Shown here: piece after piece, positions 22,956 through 34,300 of the stretch
How positions within the stretch are numbered: the stretch's first letter is position 1
How the letters are laid out: the number at the start of each line of letters is the position of its first letter
Assembly (NCBI GenBank): GCA_949592205.1
Contig: CATIUR010000003.1
Coordinates: forward strand, 161,933,759-161,997,758
Source: Helichrysum umbraculigerum
Taxonomy: Eukaryota > Streptophyta > Magnoliopsida > Asterales > Asteraceae
DNA length: 64,000 bases
Direction: 5' to 3'
Made by a program: the position numbers and the translations under genes
Notes under the pieces: generated by a model
The model's database searches: none
What the model was told of the DNA's origin: nothing
The model's input: only the letters and a program-made list of their open reading frames with translations

Positions 22956-25562
22956 TGTGGCACCCGTCAAATTAGGACTACTATTTAGGGCCTAATCAAT
23001 TGTAAATACATGTAATTAGTTCTGTGTTAGGCTAATTAATGTATCAAAATATATATATTGATGAATATATACAATTATGCTATTGGATTAAATCGTACAA
23101 GTTTCAAATCGAATGTAATTCGGTTCAATTAAATACGGACGTTGGTGAACGATTTTATTAAATAATATAAAATTATTTAATAACGCTATTATATCCAAAA
23201 TATTATTTCTTATAATATTTCAATGCAAACCTGTATCGTACAAATAAAATTTTCGCGATTAAAATGTAAACGCGCAAACAAAACAAAATAAATTAAAGTT
23301 ATGAATTATAACCCAAGTATTAAGTATTTTAATAAAATACATCAACTAAATTATCGAGCAATTATTCACATTTTAAAACGTATAATTAAATGGTTTAAAT
23401 ACTAATGTAACGTTTAAACAATCGGAAAAACGAACACCGCGCGGAGCACGGAGACTGAAAATGGGAGGCTTAAACCCCCCATTCCACCTCCTTTTTCTCA
23501 TTCTCATCTTCTTTCTCTCTCTCCTCACTTTCTTTTCTCTCAAAACCTCCATCACCACCATCATCAAAAATCATAAAATAACACCACGAAACGACCTCGA
23601 ATCGTCACCCTCGTTTGAAAGAAAAGATTCACCACATCTCGATCTACATTCCTACCTTTTCGGATTTTCACGGCGTTGATTTGTAAGTTTCCGACAAAAT
23701 CCCGAAACTCATCGATTTTACTCATTTTTACTTGTTTGTGGTTTGTAATAACTTGTAATGTCCAAATATGGGCTGGGTAAAAGAATCGGACCAAATGGTC
23801 GCCGGAAAACTCATTTTTGGCTCAAAAATCCGTCAACAGCTCGAAGTGACGCAACGACGACTGCAGTATAGCGTCACTTCGTGCGTCACTTAAGTGACGC
23901 ATTGAGTGTCGCTAAAAGCCCTAATTCTGCGTCACTTGCCTAAGCGCCGCATAAAACCCCTTTTTCCCGACACTTGCCTAAGTGTCGCAAATTCAATACC
24001 CGTCACTATGAACCGACACTTATAGCGTCACTTGTCTAAGTGACGCCTACAATCGAGAACTGATTTCACCCGTCACTAACCTTAGTGACTCATGACACTT
24101 GTACCGACACTTACAACCGACACTCCCTTAAGTGTCGCACTCTATGCGTCACTTGCACAAGTGACACCATAAATCAAAATCCGTCATTTCATGCGACACT
24201 TCCTAAGTGTCGCGTAAACCCTTGAGTGTCGCTATAAGTGACGCTGAAAACAGAATGTTTACAACTTATTTTTACTAAGTGTCGAGACCTAAATTTTATC
24301 ACTTGATTTCACATAAATTCAAGTCCAGATGCGTTTTTCACCAAAGCAATTTAGTGGAAATAAAAAATTTTCGAGCTGACTTGGCATCTCGACCCCAACC
24401 AGGGGCCAGCCCCTTGGACCCCGCCAGGGGTTGCCACCCCTGGAACCCCGCTTACCAAGGGCGCTGCCCCTGGACCCCCGTCATCTAAAGTTTATAAATA
24501 CTTTTTAAGTATAACTATTTGAAATTAAAATAATAATGTTAAGATTATTACTACAACTAATCACCAATGGGCCGTACACGTTTTCAAAATACAAGTTAAT
24601 CAAACAACCAAATCGTAGTAATTTGGACATTATAGTTGAACGAACAACTACAAAGGTAGTCTTTGTAACTACCTACTCATATTAATAACCATCGCGTGTC
24701 GTGGACACCCTCAGGTTATCTGTCTGCGGATATCTCATTGCTTGATTAAGCATCATACGTTTATCGGTTTAACGCTCCAAGGCTCAGGTGAGTCTCATAG
24801 CCCCTCTTTTTACCGCTTTTCACTCAGGGGTGTGATTCAATGCTTATTTTAACATGTGAACGCAAGTACAAACTTTACAATATACTACATGAGTTGTTTT
24901 CCACTAATCATTTCAAAGTCCTCCGTCAGCATAGTTTGGTAATACGTTGTAGCGTGATTATTAGTATATGGTACCATATAGGATTGACCCTCCTCGTCCG
25001 GGTCAGCAAGCACTGACTGGGTAAACGGACGTACTAATAATTGTTCAGACGAGTGTAGATTAGGCACTCGTGGAGGCACCTCGCTCGGAATTCTCTATAT
25101 GGGACCCGACCCTCGAGTTAAACTCGGACTATGTGCCCATGGCTGTATACATTACTATTTATTTGCTGGATGCAAATCATTACTTAAATCTTGCGGTTCA
25201 TACGATATTATCTGATTTCAAACCTGTGAGCTCACCAGCTTTAGCTGACCTATTTTAGCATGTATCACAGGTACCCAGCAGTAGATTGGACTGCCACAGG
25301 ATTTCTATAGCTCGAGTCAGCATGCAGACATTAGAGATTTTCTTGCATTAGTATATTTTGTACAAGTACTTATGTACTGAAATCTCTCATTTAATCGAAC
25401 ACTAGCTATGTACTGCTTCAAATGTTGTAAACATTTCTTATATTAATGTATTTTGTTAAAACGACGCATATAGAGTCGTTTGCTATATCTTGTGTGCTTT
25501 GATATTTGATTAGTAACACCTAATGTATGCTTCCGCTAAACAGTAAATTTGGGGGTGTTACA
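22956..25562 (-). mobile_element. Solo LTR, 2607 bases, inserted in the Copia protease region
   Basis: Read on the minus strand it starts TGTAACACCC and ends GGGTGCCACA, the short inverted ends of an LTR. Flanks are AGTGC (22951-22955) and GGTGC (25563-25567), a 5-base duplication with one later change. It has no coding frame and no internal domain, hence a solo LTR. It contains a GC-rich CCAGGGG/CCCCTGG segment (24390-24480), common in Gypsy LTRs, and a hairpin array (about 23840-24245). No closely similar second copy is seen in the window. Confidence 0.75.
23840..24245. repeat. Array of short hairpins built on GCGTCACTT and GCGACACTT
   Basis: About eight inverted pairs lie in 400 bases. 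One is the perfect 18-base palindrome GCGTCACTTAAGTGACGC at 23883-23900; others have 3-4 base loops, for example GCGTCACTTGTCTAAGTGACGC-type near 24025 and GACACTT...AAGTGTC near 23970, 24115 and 24200. Two arm types alternate (GTCACTT and GACACTT), each pairing with its own complement. Confidence 0.8.
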
Positions 25563-28500
25563 GGTGCTACTTGTCATGTTGCAACACGTAGAGATTTCTA
25601 CTCATCTTACACTCCAGGTAGTTATGGATATATTAGGATAGGTAATGCCGGGTTATCAAATGTCATTGGTATTGGAGTGGTATGTTTGAAGTTTGATACC
25701 GGGATGGAGCTGGTTTTGCATAATGTAAAACATGTCCCGGATATGAGACTTAATGTTATTTCTGCAGGCATTCTTGATGATGATGGTTACCATAGCGGTT
25801 TTGGTAATGGTATGTGGAAACTAACTCTTGGTTCTATGATCGTGGGAAGAGGTAAGAATGACTCAAGATTATACATCATACATCCGAAGATCTTCAAGAA
25901 CATTGTTAATGTGGTGGACAATAATGCTGACACGACTGATTTGTGGCATAAGAGACTTGACCACATGAGTGAAAAGGGGATGTCTATCTTATTGAAGAAG
26001 AATGTGTTATCCGATGTGTATGATATTAATTTGAGTAAGTGTTCTCACTGTCTGGCAGGGAAGCAAACGAGAGTTGTCTTTAAAAGCTATTCTCCTTTTC
26101 GAATGGAGAATATACTTGATCTTGTGCATTCCGATGTTTGTGGTCCTATGAAGACTAGGACACTTGGTGGGGGTTCCTATTTTGTTACATTCATCGATGA
26201 TCATTCCAGAAAGGTGTGGGTTTATACCTTGAAGTCAAAGGATCAAGTATTTGATGTGTTTAAGCAGTTTCATGTCTTAGTTGAGAGACAAACTGGGAAG
26301 AAGCTCAAGTGTGTTCGGACTGATAATGGCTGTGAATACATTGGGCAATTTGATGCTTACTGTAAAGAGAAAGGTATTCAGCACCAAAAGACTCCACCAA
26401 AGACACCGCAGTTGAATGGTTTAGCAGAGCGGATGAACAGAACCTTGGTTGAGAGAGTCAGATGTTTGCTTTCACAAGCAGGGTTGCCGGGTTCCTTTTG
26501 GGGTGAGACTTTGAGTATGGAGGTACATATTATTAATTTAACACCTTGTGTTCCTTTGCATTTTGATGTTCCTGACTGGGTTTGGAGCGGCAAAGATGTT
26601 TCTTACTGTCACTTACGAGTCTTTGGATGTAAGGCTTTTGTGCATGTTCCCAAAGATGAGAGGTCAAAGCTTGATATGAAGACTAAGCCATGCGTGTTCC
26701 TCGGTTATGGCCAAGATGAGTTTGGGTACAGGTTGTATGATCCGATTCAGAAGAAACTTGTACGAAGCCGAGATGTTGTGTTTGTAGAAGATCAGACTTT
26801 GAAAGATGTTGAGAAGAAAGAGACAGAGACAGTTCCTCAACACAGTGATGATCTTAGTGATTTGGATCCAGTTCCTTCACAACATGTTGATTCACAGTTT
26901 GGAGATGATGTTCAGAATGATGAACAAGGTACTGATGATGTTGATGCTCATGAGCAACCAGAGATAGATGAAGACGTTCATCCAGAGTTATCGGTACCAG
27001 ATGTGCCACCATTTGTTCCACTTAGGCGGTCTACTCGAGATCGTCATCCTTCTACTAAATATTCTGCTAATGAGTATGTTTTACTCACTGATGGGGGAGA
27101 GCCCGAGTGTTATGCAGAAGCTATGGAAGATGAACATAAGAAAGAGTGGTTTGAAGTCATGCAAGATGAGATGAATTCCTTGCATGAGAACAATACTTAT
27201 GAATTGGTGAAGTAGCCTAAAGGCAAAAGAGCTTTGAAGAACAAGTGGTTTTATAAGGTGAAGACAGAAGAGCATACTTCTCTACCCAGGTACAAAGCTA
27301 GATTAGTTGTTAAATGATTCAGTCAGAAAAAGGGTATTGATTTTGATGAGATTTTTTCTCCGGTCGTGAAGATGAGATCTATTCGAGTGGTTCTTGGTTT
27401 GGCTGCTAGCCTTGATCTTGAGGTTGAGCAGATGGATGTCAAGACAACTTTCCTTCACGGTGATTTAGATAAGGAAATCTACATGGAGCAACCTGAAGGT
27501 TTTCGGGTTAAGGGTAAAGAAGATTATGCGTGTAGACTTCTGAAAAGTCTATATGGGTTGAAGCAAGCATCACGACAGTGGCATAAGAAGTTTGAGTCGG
27601 TTATGGGAAAGCAAGGCTACCGAAAGACGACTTCAGATCATTATGTTTTCTTTCAGAGGTTTGGTGAGGATGATTTCATTATATTGTTGCTATATGTTGA
27701 TGATATGCTGATTGTTGGCAGGAATATTGATATAATTGAGCAGTTGAAGCAAGAATTGAGCAAGTTTTTTGCTATGAAAGACTTGGGGACAGCAAAATAG
27801 ATCCTTGGCATTCGAATTTCTAGAGATAGAGGTGCCAAGATGTTACATATGTCACAAGAGCAATACATTGAAAAGGATCTTAGCAGATTCAACATGGATA
27901 AAGCTAAAGTGGTTAGTTCCCCTTTTACTACCAACTTTAAGCTAACAGATAGAGATTGCCCTTCTTCGAAGAAGGATGTTGAAGAGATGGATAGAGTTCC
28001 ATATGCCTCAGCAGTTGGAAGCTTGATGTATGTTATGGTTTGTACAAGGCCTGATATAGCTCATGCAGTAGGTGTTGTTAGTCGGTTTATGTCAAATCAG
28101 GGTAAGAAGCATTGGGAAGCAGTTAAGTGGATTTTGAGATACTTACAAGGTACTTCCAAATTGGGTATCACGTTTGGAAATGGGAAGCCGATGCTTGTTG
28201 GTTATACAAACTCTGATATGACAGGAAACAAAGATAACATGAAATCCACTTCTGGATATTTGATGACCTTTGCAGGGGGAGCAGTTTCATGGCAATCAAG
28301 ATTGCAAAAGTGTGTTGCCTTGTCTACAACTGAGGCTGAGTATATGGCAGCAACAGAAGCGTGCAAAGAACTATTGTGGCTGAAAAGGTTTCTACAAGAG
28401 CTTAGTTTCAAGCAAGAGCGCTACGTGGTATTTTGTGATAATGAGAGTGCAATTCATCTTGCTAAGAACTCTATGTTTCACAAGCGAACAAAACATATTG

Positions 28501-28664
28501 ATGTGCGGTATCATTGGATTAGAGATTGTCTTGAAGATGGTTTATTTGAACTTGATAAAGTTCATACCGATGATAATGGTTCTGATATGTTAACAAAGGC
28601 TTTAGTAAGGGAGAATCTCAAGGTTTGTTGCTCGATCGTCGGGATGGCGACCTCTTCCTCATAA
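25559..28664 (+). pseudogene. Copia pol (integrase, reverse transcriptase, RNase H) with three in-frame stops
   Basis: One frame runs throughout. It opens with the protease remnant ATCHVA, then the pre-integrase zinc finger (LWHKRLDHMSEKGM...CSHC), then the integrase core with its D-D-E residues (HSDVCG, RTDNG, LAERMN). Reverse transcriptase follows with MDVKTTFLHGDL and the catalytic YVDD at about 27697. RNase H has ALSTTEAEYMAA, FCDNESA and KHIDVRYHWIRD, and the frame ends at 28664. Stops at 27213-27215 (TAG), 27316-27318 (TGA) and 27798-27800 (TAG) break it without frameshift. In an intact element it makes and integrates the cDNA. Confidence 0.95.
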
Positions 28665-28668
28665 TCGG

Positions 28669-28681
28669 AAAGGGGGAGATT
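28669..28681 (+). promoter_or_regulatory. Copia polypurine tract
   Basis: AAAGGGGGAGATT lies directly before the 3' LTR and primes plus-strand synthesis in LTR elements. Confidence 0.85.
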
Positions 28682-29421
28682 TGTTAGGTTTTATTTGGGT
28701 TTTTCCAAATATGAGGAAGAGTTAGAGCCCAACAAATTAGGCCCAATACAAGATCCATTTAGTCTTGTATACTAGGGTTTTTATAATAAAAGAGTTTGTA
28801 GCCACTTTTACACAAGAGAGAAAAAAAGAAAACGAGTGAAAAACACAATTTCCGTTTTTTGTGCACAGCAGGCCGGAAAACTGACGATCCCCAGAGATTG
28901 AGCCGTCGGATCGTTTTCATTTTTGGACAGTCTCTTCCTGACATCTGGGCCAACGTTTTGACCGTTCAGTTTTTCATTCCGAGCACTGGAAGTCGAGTTA
29001 TAGCTGCTGGAACAGAGGGCAGAATTTTGGTGAAGTTATTCCTCTTTTGTCTTTAGATTAATTTCATACTTGTTGATGCTATTGTTCAAGAGTATGATGA
29101 TTGTTGTTTACCTCTAGTGAATCTAGAGAAGACTCGTTGTATTGCTCTCTTGTTGATATTAGTGGATTTTAAGTGGCCTACGGGTCTCGTGGTTTTTACT
29201 CTCACCTTGAGAGGTTTTCCACGCAAAAGTTTTGTGTTCTTTGTATGTGCTTGGTTATTACTTAATTCTGTGAATTGGGACTGATTTGGAGACTGATTTA
29301 GATTGCGTTTATGTTACCCTAATTGTTTGTATCCTCATTGGTTCATACGGGTCGGGAAAGTATTGTCAAACGAGGGTTTAATTCCGCATTTGTATTTACC
29401 GTTGTGACTTATTTCCCATCA
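28682..29421 (+). repeat. Copia 3' LTR, 740 bases
   Basis: Begins TGTTAGGTTTTATTTGGG and ends TTTCCCATCA, followed by the target duplication GATAA. Confidence 0.96.
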
Positions 29422-30617
29422 GATAAGTGGAATTGGAGGTGGGATTGGGTTGGGGAGCCAAGAGGTAGGGCCTTAGGGGATTTGGTTGAGTTACAGAGAG
29501 TTTTAGAAGGTTTCAAGTTAAAAAGGGAGGGTGCGGATAACTGGAGGTGGACTTTAAGGGAGGATGGAAGGTTTTCGGGTAGAGATTTGAAAAAGTGGTT
29601 AGATAAAAAATTGTTGGTTGATAATAAGTGGCGTGTTGAAACTTTGTGGTGCAAGCTTATTCTTAAAAAGATTTGTGTGTTTGTTTGGAGGCTTAGAAAT
29701 GGGAGAGTACCGGTTCGAGAAGTGTTAAATAATATGGGAATTGATCTTCATAGTCTTCTTTGCCCGGGTTGTATGGAAGAAATTGAGTCGTTGGATCACC
29801 GTTTTTTGAGTTGTCCTTTAGTCAAAGAGCTGTGGGTTAAAGTTTTTCATTGGTGGGTGGGGTGTGGATCATAGAGAGTTTAGAAATATCGATGATTTAA
29901 TTAAGCATGAAGGTAATGGGTCATTTTCAGCTCGGATGAAATCAGTTTGGATGTCTCAAAATAACAAAGTGTTTAGGAGGTCTACTGATGTGCCTTTGGA
30001 AAAGGTTAAAGAAGTGCAAGTAAAATCATATGGATGGGTTTCAGCTAGGGAGAGGTCTGCTAAAGTTGCCTGAGATCAGTGGAAAAATGTTTCTGGCTTT
30101 GGTTAAGGTTTATAGTTTGATGTTTTGTTTCGTGGGCCAAGGTCAGGCTTGTTGTCATCTGCTGGATTGATTTGTTTCTTTCTGTTTGCTGCATTCGTTT
30201 CCATGTGGTCTTTGTTTGTTCCTGTTTTTATTTTATGGTTTAGCTTTGGCTCTTTGTTACTCCTTGTAATTTTGAGTTGTGTTGTCTTATTGTGTTTTGG
30301 CTTGTTGTATCTGGTTTGACTTTGTATTTTTTAGGTATGGTTTGAATGGTATTGCCGTATTGTTGTCTGTTGCTTCCAAAAAAAAAAAAAAACAAGTGTA
30401 TACGATGTTGACACCCACTAATTACATGGCTATGTCAATTACCTTATTAAAAACAAGTAAATTAATTAATAGAGCTTAAAACCAACCTTTCTTGCTTATA
30501 TATGCTTATAACCAAAAGGTTTCATGTAGTGTCAACTTTCATTTGACAAAAGAGCTGTGTTTGAGTTTTGATTGGATGATTGCCAAAATTATATAAAATC
30601 AAGTGCATAGTTATTTG

Positions 30618-31104
30618 AGTAAATTACATGTCTGGTCCTGCGGTATGTTATTCGTCTAGTTCTTGAATCGAGGTTTTTGCGGATTCAGTCCTTAAACCCG
30701 TATTTTCATTTTGTTCGTGGTCCTTCATCCCTCGTGAAATGGCTAAAATACCCTTAAAACTTTAAGACTATTTTACCCTTTGAGGGAGCGAAGCGAAATG
30801 AAATTTCTGATCACGGAACTAAACTCGCAAAAAACTCGATGGAGGGATCGGGAGTCTCTAAAAGTAGAGGCGGACCCAGAAAATTTAATCACCGGTGTCA
30901 TAAAAATTTTGAAGCTCCCTCGATTTGGTAGTTTATTTAGTTTATATAAACATGAGGTGCACCGTCTAAATCAATAACTTTTCAACTAAATTTACACTAA
31001 GCCGACTTAATTTAGTGGCATCACGTGCAACCGCTGACTATAACATGGGTCCGCCCCTGTCTAAAAGTGAAGAGATGACATATCACATAAACCGAGAATG
31101 TAAT
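30618..31104. mobile_element. Decayed MITE with GAGTAAATTACAT ends, split by a hAT MITE
   Basis: The left end GAGTAAATTACATGTCTGG and the inverted right end GAGTAAATTACATTCTC match the terminal motif of the foldback element at 34409. The interior has the phrase TGGTCCTGCGG typical of this group. I could not match flanking duplications, so the call is tentative. Confidence 0.45.
30865..31059. mobile_element. hAT MITE, 195 bases
   Basis: Ends TAGAGGCGGACCCA and, inverted, CAGGGGCGGACCCA, with the exact 8-base duplication TCTAAAAG at 30857-30864 and 31060-31067. Confidence 0.9.
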
Positions 31105-31356
31105 TTACTCTATTTCTTTATTCATGGAGCTGATTGATATTGTACCAAACTACCAATGACTCAAATCCGAATAATAAACTTAAAATAATCAACCAATCAC
31201 GTGAAATTTAAAATCATATATTTGATCAGTTTTCTAGCCTTCAAAAGGAGTACGTACATGTCATCTTATTCATATTTTAATAAATATAAGAAAATAATTA
31301 AGCTTTAGTACCCATGATTTATCATAAGGAAAAACCATTTGACAAGTTGTAGAAAA

Positions 31357-34300
31357 TCACAAGGAGGCAGTCAAGAAATTGTAAAGAATTTTGTTGAAGT
31401 CTTTGGGTTGTTCTACTTGAGGTGCATGCGATGCCTTCTTAATTACCTCCAATGATGCATTTTGGCCCAACATCCTAAATTAAAATTAAAAACAAACAAT
31501 AACAATACTTATGATTAATTAATGTTTTTAAAGGTTCGTGACATAAGAAGAAGGGAAGGAAGAGTATGATACGTACTCTTTCAACTCTTTTGCCACATCC
31601 AACAAAAAGATGTTATCGTGCTCACCCCATATGATCAATACTTTCTACATTTAAAAATATTATTAAGAATATATCAAAACTACAATCAAGATAAAGTAAG
31701 ATTAAAGGTAAAAGGTGACATTATATTGATAATTATGTCATAAACAAATACGGTCCCTATATTGTTAATAAATTCAAATTCAAAGACGTTAAATTGATGA
31801 AAATCCAAGTGAATGGAGACTAATTAAGCAATCACCCATAGTTATTAGAATAATATAATTATAATTGGCCATTTCATGAATTAACAAAGTAAAATTAAGG
31901 GTTAAGTATTTGTAAATGTATGTAACTACGCGTTGACTTCTTTAGTGCGTACGTAACTAAATTGACATCCATTGTATGCACGAAACTATATATTGTCGTA
32001 CATTTTATGAATTTTGGTGACTTGTCAACTGGTAAAGATACCACTTGTCACCTTATATTTGATAACACGTCACCAAAATACATACAATGTACGACAATAA
32101 ATAGTTTCGTACATACAATGGAGGTCAATTTAGTTACGTACACACTAAAGAAGTCAACGCATAGTTATATACATTTACAAACACTTAACCCTAAAATTAA
32201 TCACAAGTGGAGTAAAGAGATGAATGAACCTGTTGAAGAGGGGAAATGTTGGGAGTTTCATGTTGCCCAATCGTCATCCCTTTCATTAATTCCAACTTCT
32301 CTTTCCTGTTTTCATGGTTAAATTTCTACGCCAAAATTTACATCATCGATCAGAAAATTGACCACCTTTCAATTCAGTTGCCCCAACATATCAAATCAAA
32401 TCAAATAGCTCACGTACAATTATTGGCCCAAACAAAATATTCACAGTCGTTAATAACTTAATTAACAGTTATCTGTGTCTCTGCGCTCTCGGTTCTCGAT
32501 CGATCATTACCTTCTCACTTGACGCTAATCTTAGAGAAGATAAAGGGATGATCACGTATCGACTTAAGCCACTTATACATACAAAGATACTAATTAACAA
32601 CAAAATACTTAACACATGCATCACGATCGATGATAGCTAGCTTAATAAGGATCAAAAGGCCCTGTGAATAAAATTCACTCAAACCAACTTAACACATGTA
32701 ACTATCGTTTTCGCTGGTTTAAACATTTTACAAGATCTAAAAATATTGCAATATTTGCGCGTGTGCTAGTGATAATGATAAGAAACAAACGTAATAACTT
32801 GAAATTAACCTGATTTTGTACGAATTTATTGGTAAACTTGTTGTATACCTTTAAAATAAAAAAGAATGATATTCGGTCCGATAAACTTGACTTAAAAATA
32901 ATTATAACGTCTATTGTCAATTTTCATTATCCAGTAAATATTATTTTAGAATGGCAAACCTATATTGTTACTCTACATAGAGCGGGATTCAAATGAGATC
33001 AGGAATTTGTGTGAGAATGAGGGAATCAATCTCAACCACTCATTTTCATCAAATACTCATTTCCACCATCTTTTTTAAAATTAAATATCTCACAAATGAC
33101 AAGCCGAAAAATTATAAAAATGGCACCATAAAATTCAGCGTTTTATCCTTTTCGATTTGTCGTTCCTCAAGGCATACTTTTGACAACTTTTTTTTTTGAA
33201 GGTTTACAAATTAGTAACACATGTGTTAGTGTTGCGTTTAGGGTTTAGGGGTTAGGGTTTGAGGTTTGGAGTTTCGGGGCGAAACCCCAAACCTCAAACC
33301 CTAACCCCTAACCCTAAACCCTAAACGCTTTACAAACTCTAAACCCTAAATCATACTAAACCCTAAACCCTACTAAAACCTAAACCCGAAACCCTAACCA
33401 CAAATTAAATGTACAACTAATCACTAACACATGTGTTACTAATTTGTAAAACCCATCAAAAAATGAAGAAAACAAAAGTTGTCAAAAGTATGCCTTGAGG
33501 GACGGCAAATCGAAAATGAGAAAACGCTGAATTTTATGGTGCAATTTTCATGATTTTTCAACTTACTATTTGTGAGATATTTGAGTTTCAAAAATGTGAA
33601 GGAAATTGATATTTGATGAAAATAAATAGTTGAAATTGATTTTCCTATTCTCACTCAAAATTGTTTCATTTGAACGCTACTCACTCTACATAATATGTAC
33701 AATCTCATATGTATACATATTGTTTTAATGTTTTTCAATGAGCACAGGTAACTTACAGTTTCTTGATTGATTGGCTTTTCACTATTGCTATGTCACAATT
33801 GCCCTTTGGTAAATTTTAAAAAACAGTCCAATTTCATGCACCATCTTAAATCATGCCCGAAAATTTTTCACGTACTCCTATCAAGAAAATGTTAATATAT
33901 GGAGCACGCGTATAACAAGTTGGTTCTTCCATCACATCTTTATATTTAAATGTTGGATAATTAATAATGTTGTGATAATATAATATTTACCCATCTCTAT
34001 ATTATATTAGTTCCATTTATATAATAATTTACTTATAATAATTACTCCCTCCGTCCCAATTTAATTGTCCCCAGACAGAACTACACGCAGTTTAAGATAA
34101 ACACAATAATTATTACTTACTTTTTGCACAATGACATTCTTACCCCTAACCAATTAATTTGAACTTCCTTTCACTTTTGTAATTTAATTTTTAAAGTAGG
34201 GACAATATAGTAAAAAGATTCATGTTACCTTTCTATATTTGATAATGAACAATTAATTTGGGACATCTCAAAATGGAAATAATGGACTATTAAACCGGGA

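Larger units (their letters stand above)
21270..29421 (+). mobile_element. Ty1/Copia LTR retrotransposon (Tnt1/Tork-like), 8152 bases, with a nested solo LTR
   Basis: LTRs at 21270-22010 and 28682-29421 both start TGTT and end CCCATCA; the 5-base target duplication GATAA sits at 21265-21269 and 29422-29426. The internal order is gag, protease, integrase, reverse transcriptase, RNase H, as in Copia. By eye the LTRs differ at roughly 20 positions in 740, so the insertion is much older than the element at 40351. Several stops, one small deletion and a 2.6-kb insertion make it inactive. Confidence 0.96.
21193..30393 (+). mobile_element. 5'-truncated LINE (L1-type), split by the Copia element
   Basis: Piece 1 is about 21193-21269 (IHLRLYALERNKDVKVGAKG, then VWDED) and piece 2 is 29427-30393. 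The frame rejoins exactly across the Copia target duplication to KWNWRWDWVGEPRGRALGDL. Piece 2 includes a reverse-transcriptase zinc-binding domain (W..L.LKKICVFVWRLRNGRVP, CPGCMEEIESLDHRFLSCP) and ends in a poly-A tract at 30379-30393. The catalytic reverse transcriptase is missing upstream. Near 29868 and 29940 the frame is disrupted, so it is dead. Confidence 0.8.

Noticed and set aside
23840..24245. Possible CRISPR-like array
   Set aside because: Repeats are short, inverted, variable in spacing and lie inside a plant LTR; there are no uniform spacers or cas genes.
33234..33400. A true chromosome end or telomere fusion
   Set aside because: The tract is short, irregular, inverted at its centre and bounded by MULE arms with a 9-base target duplication.
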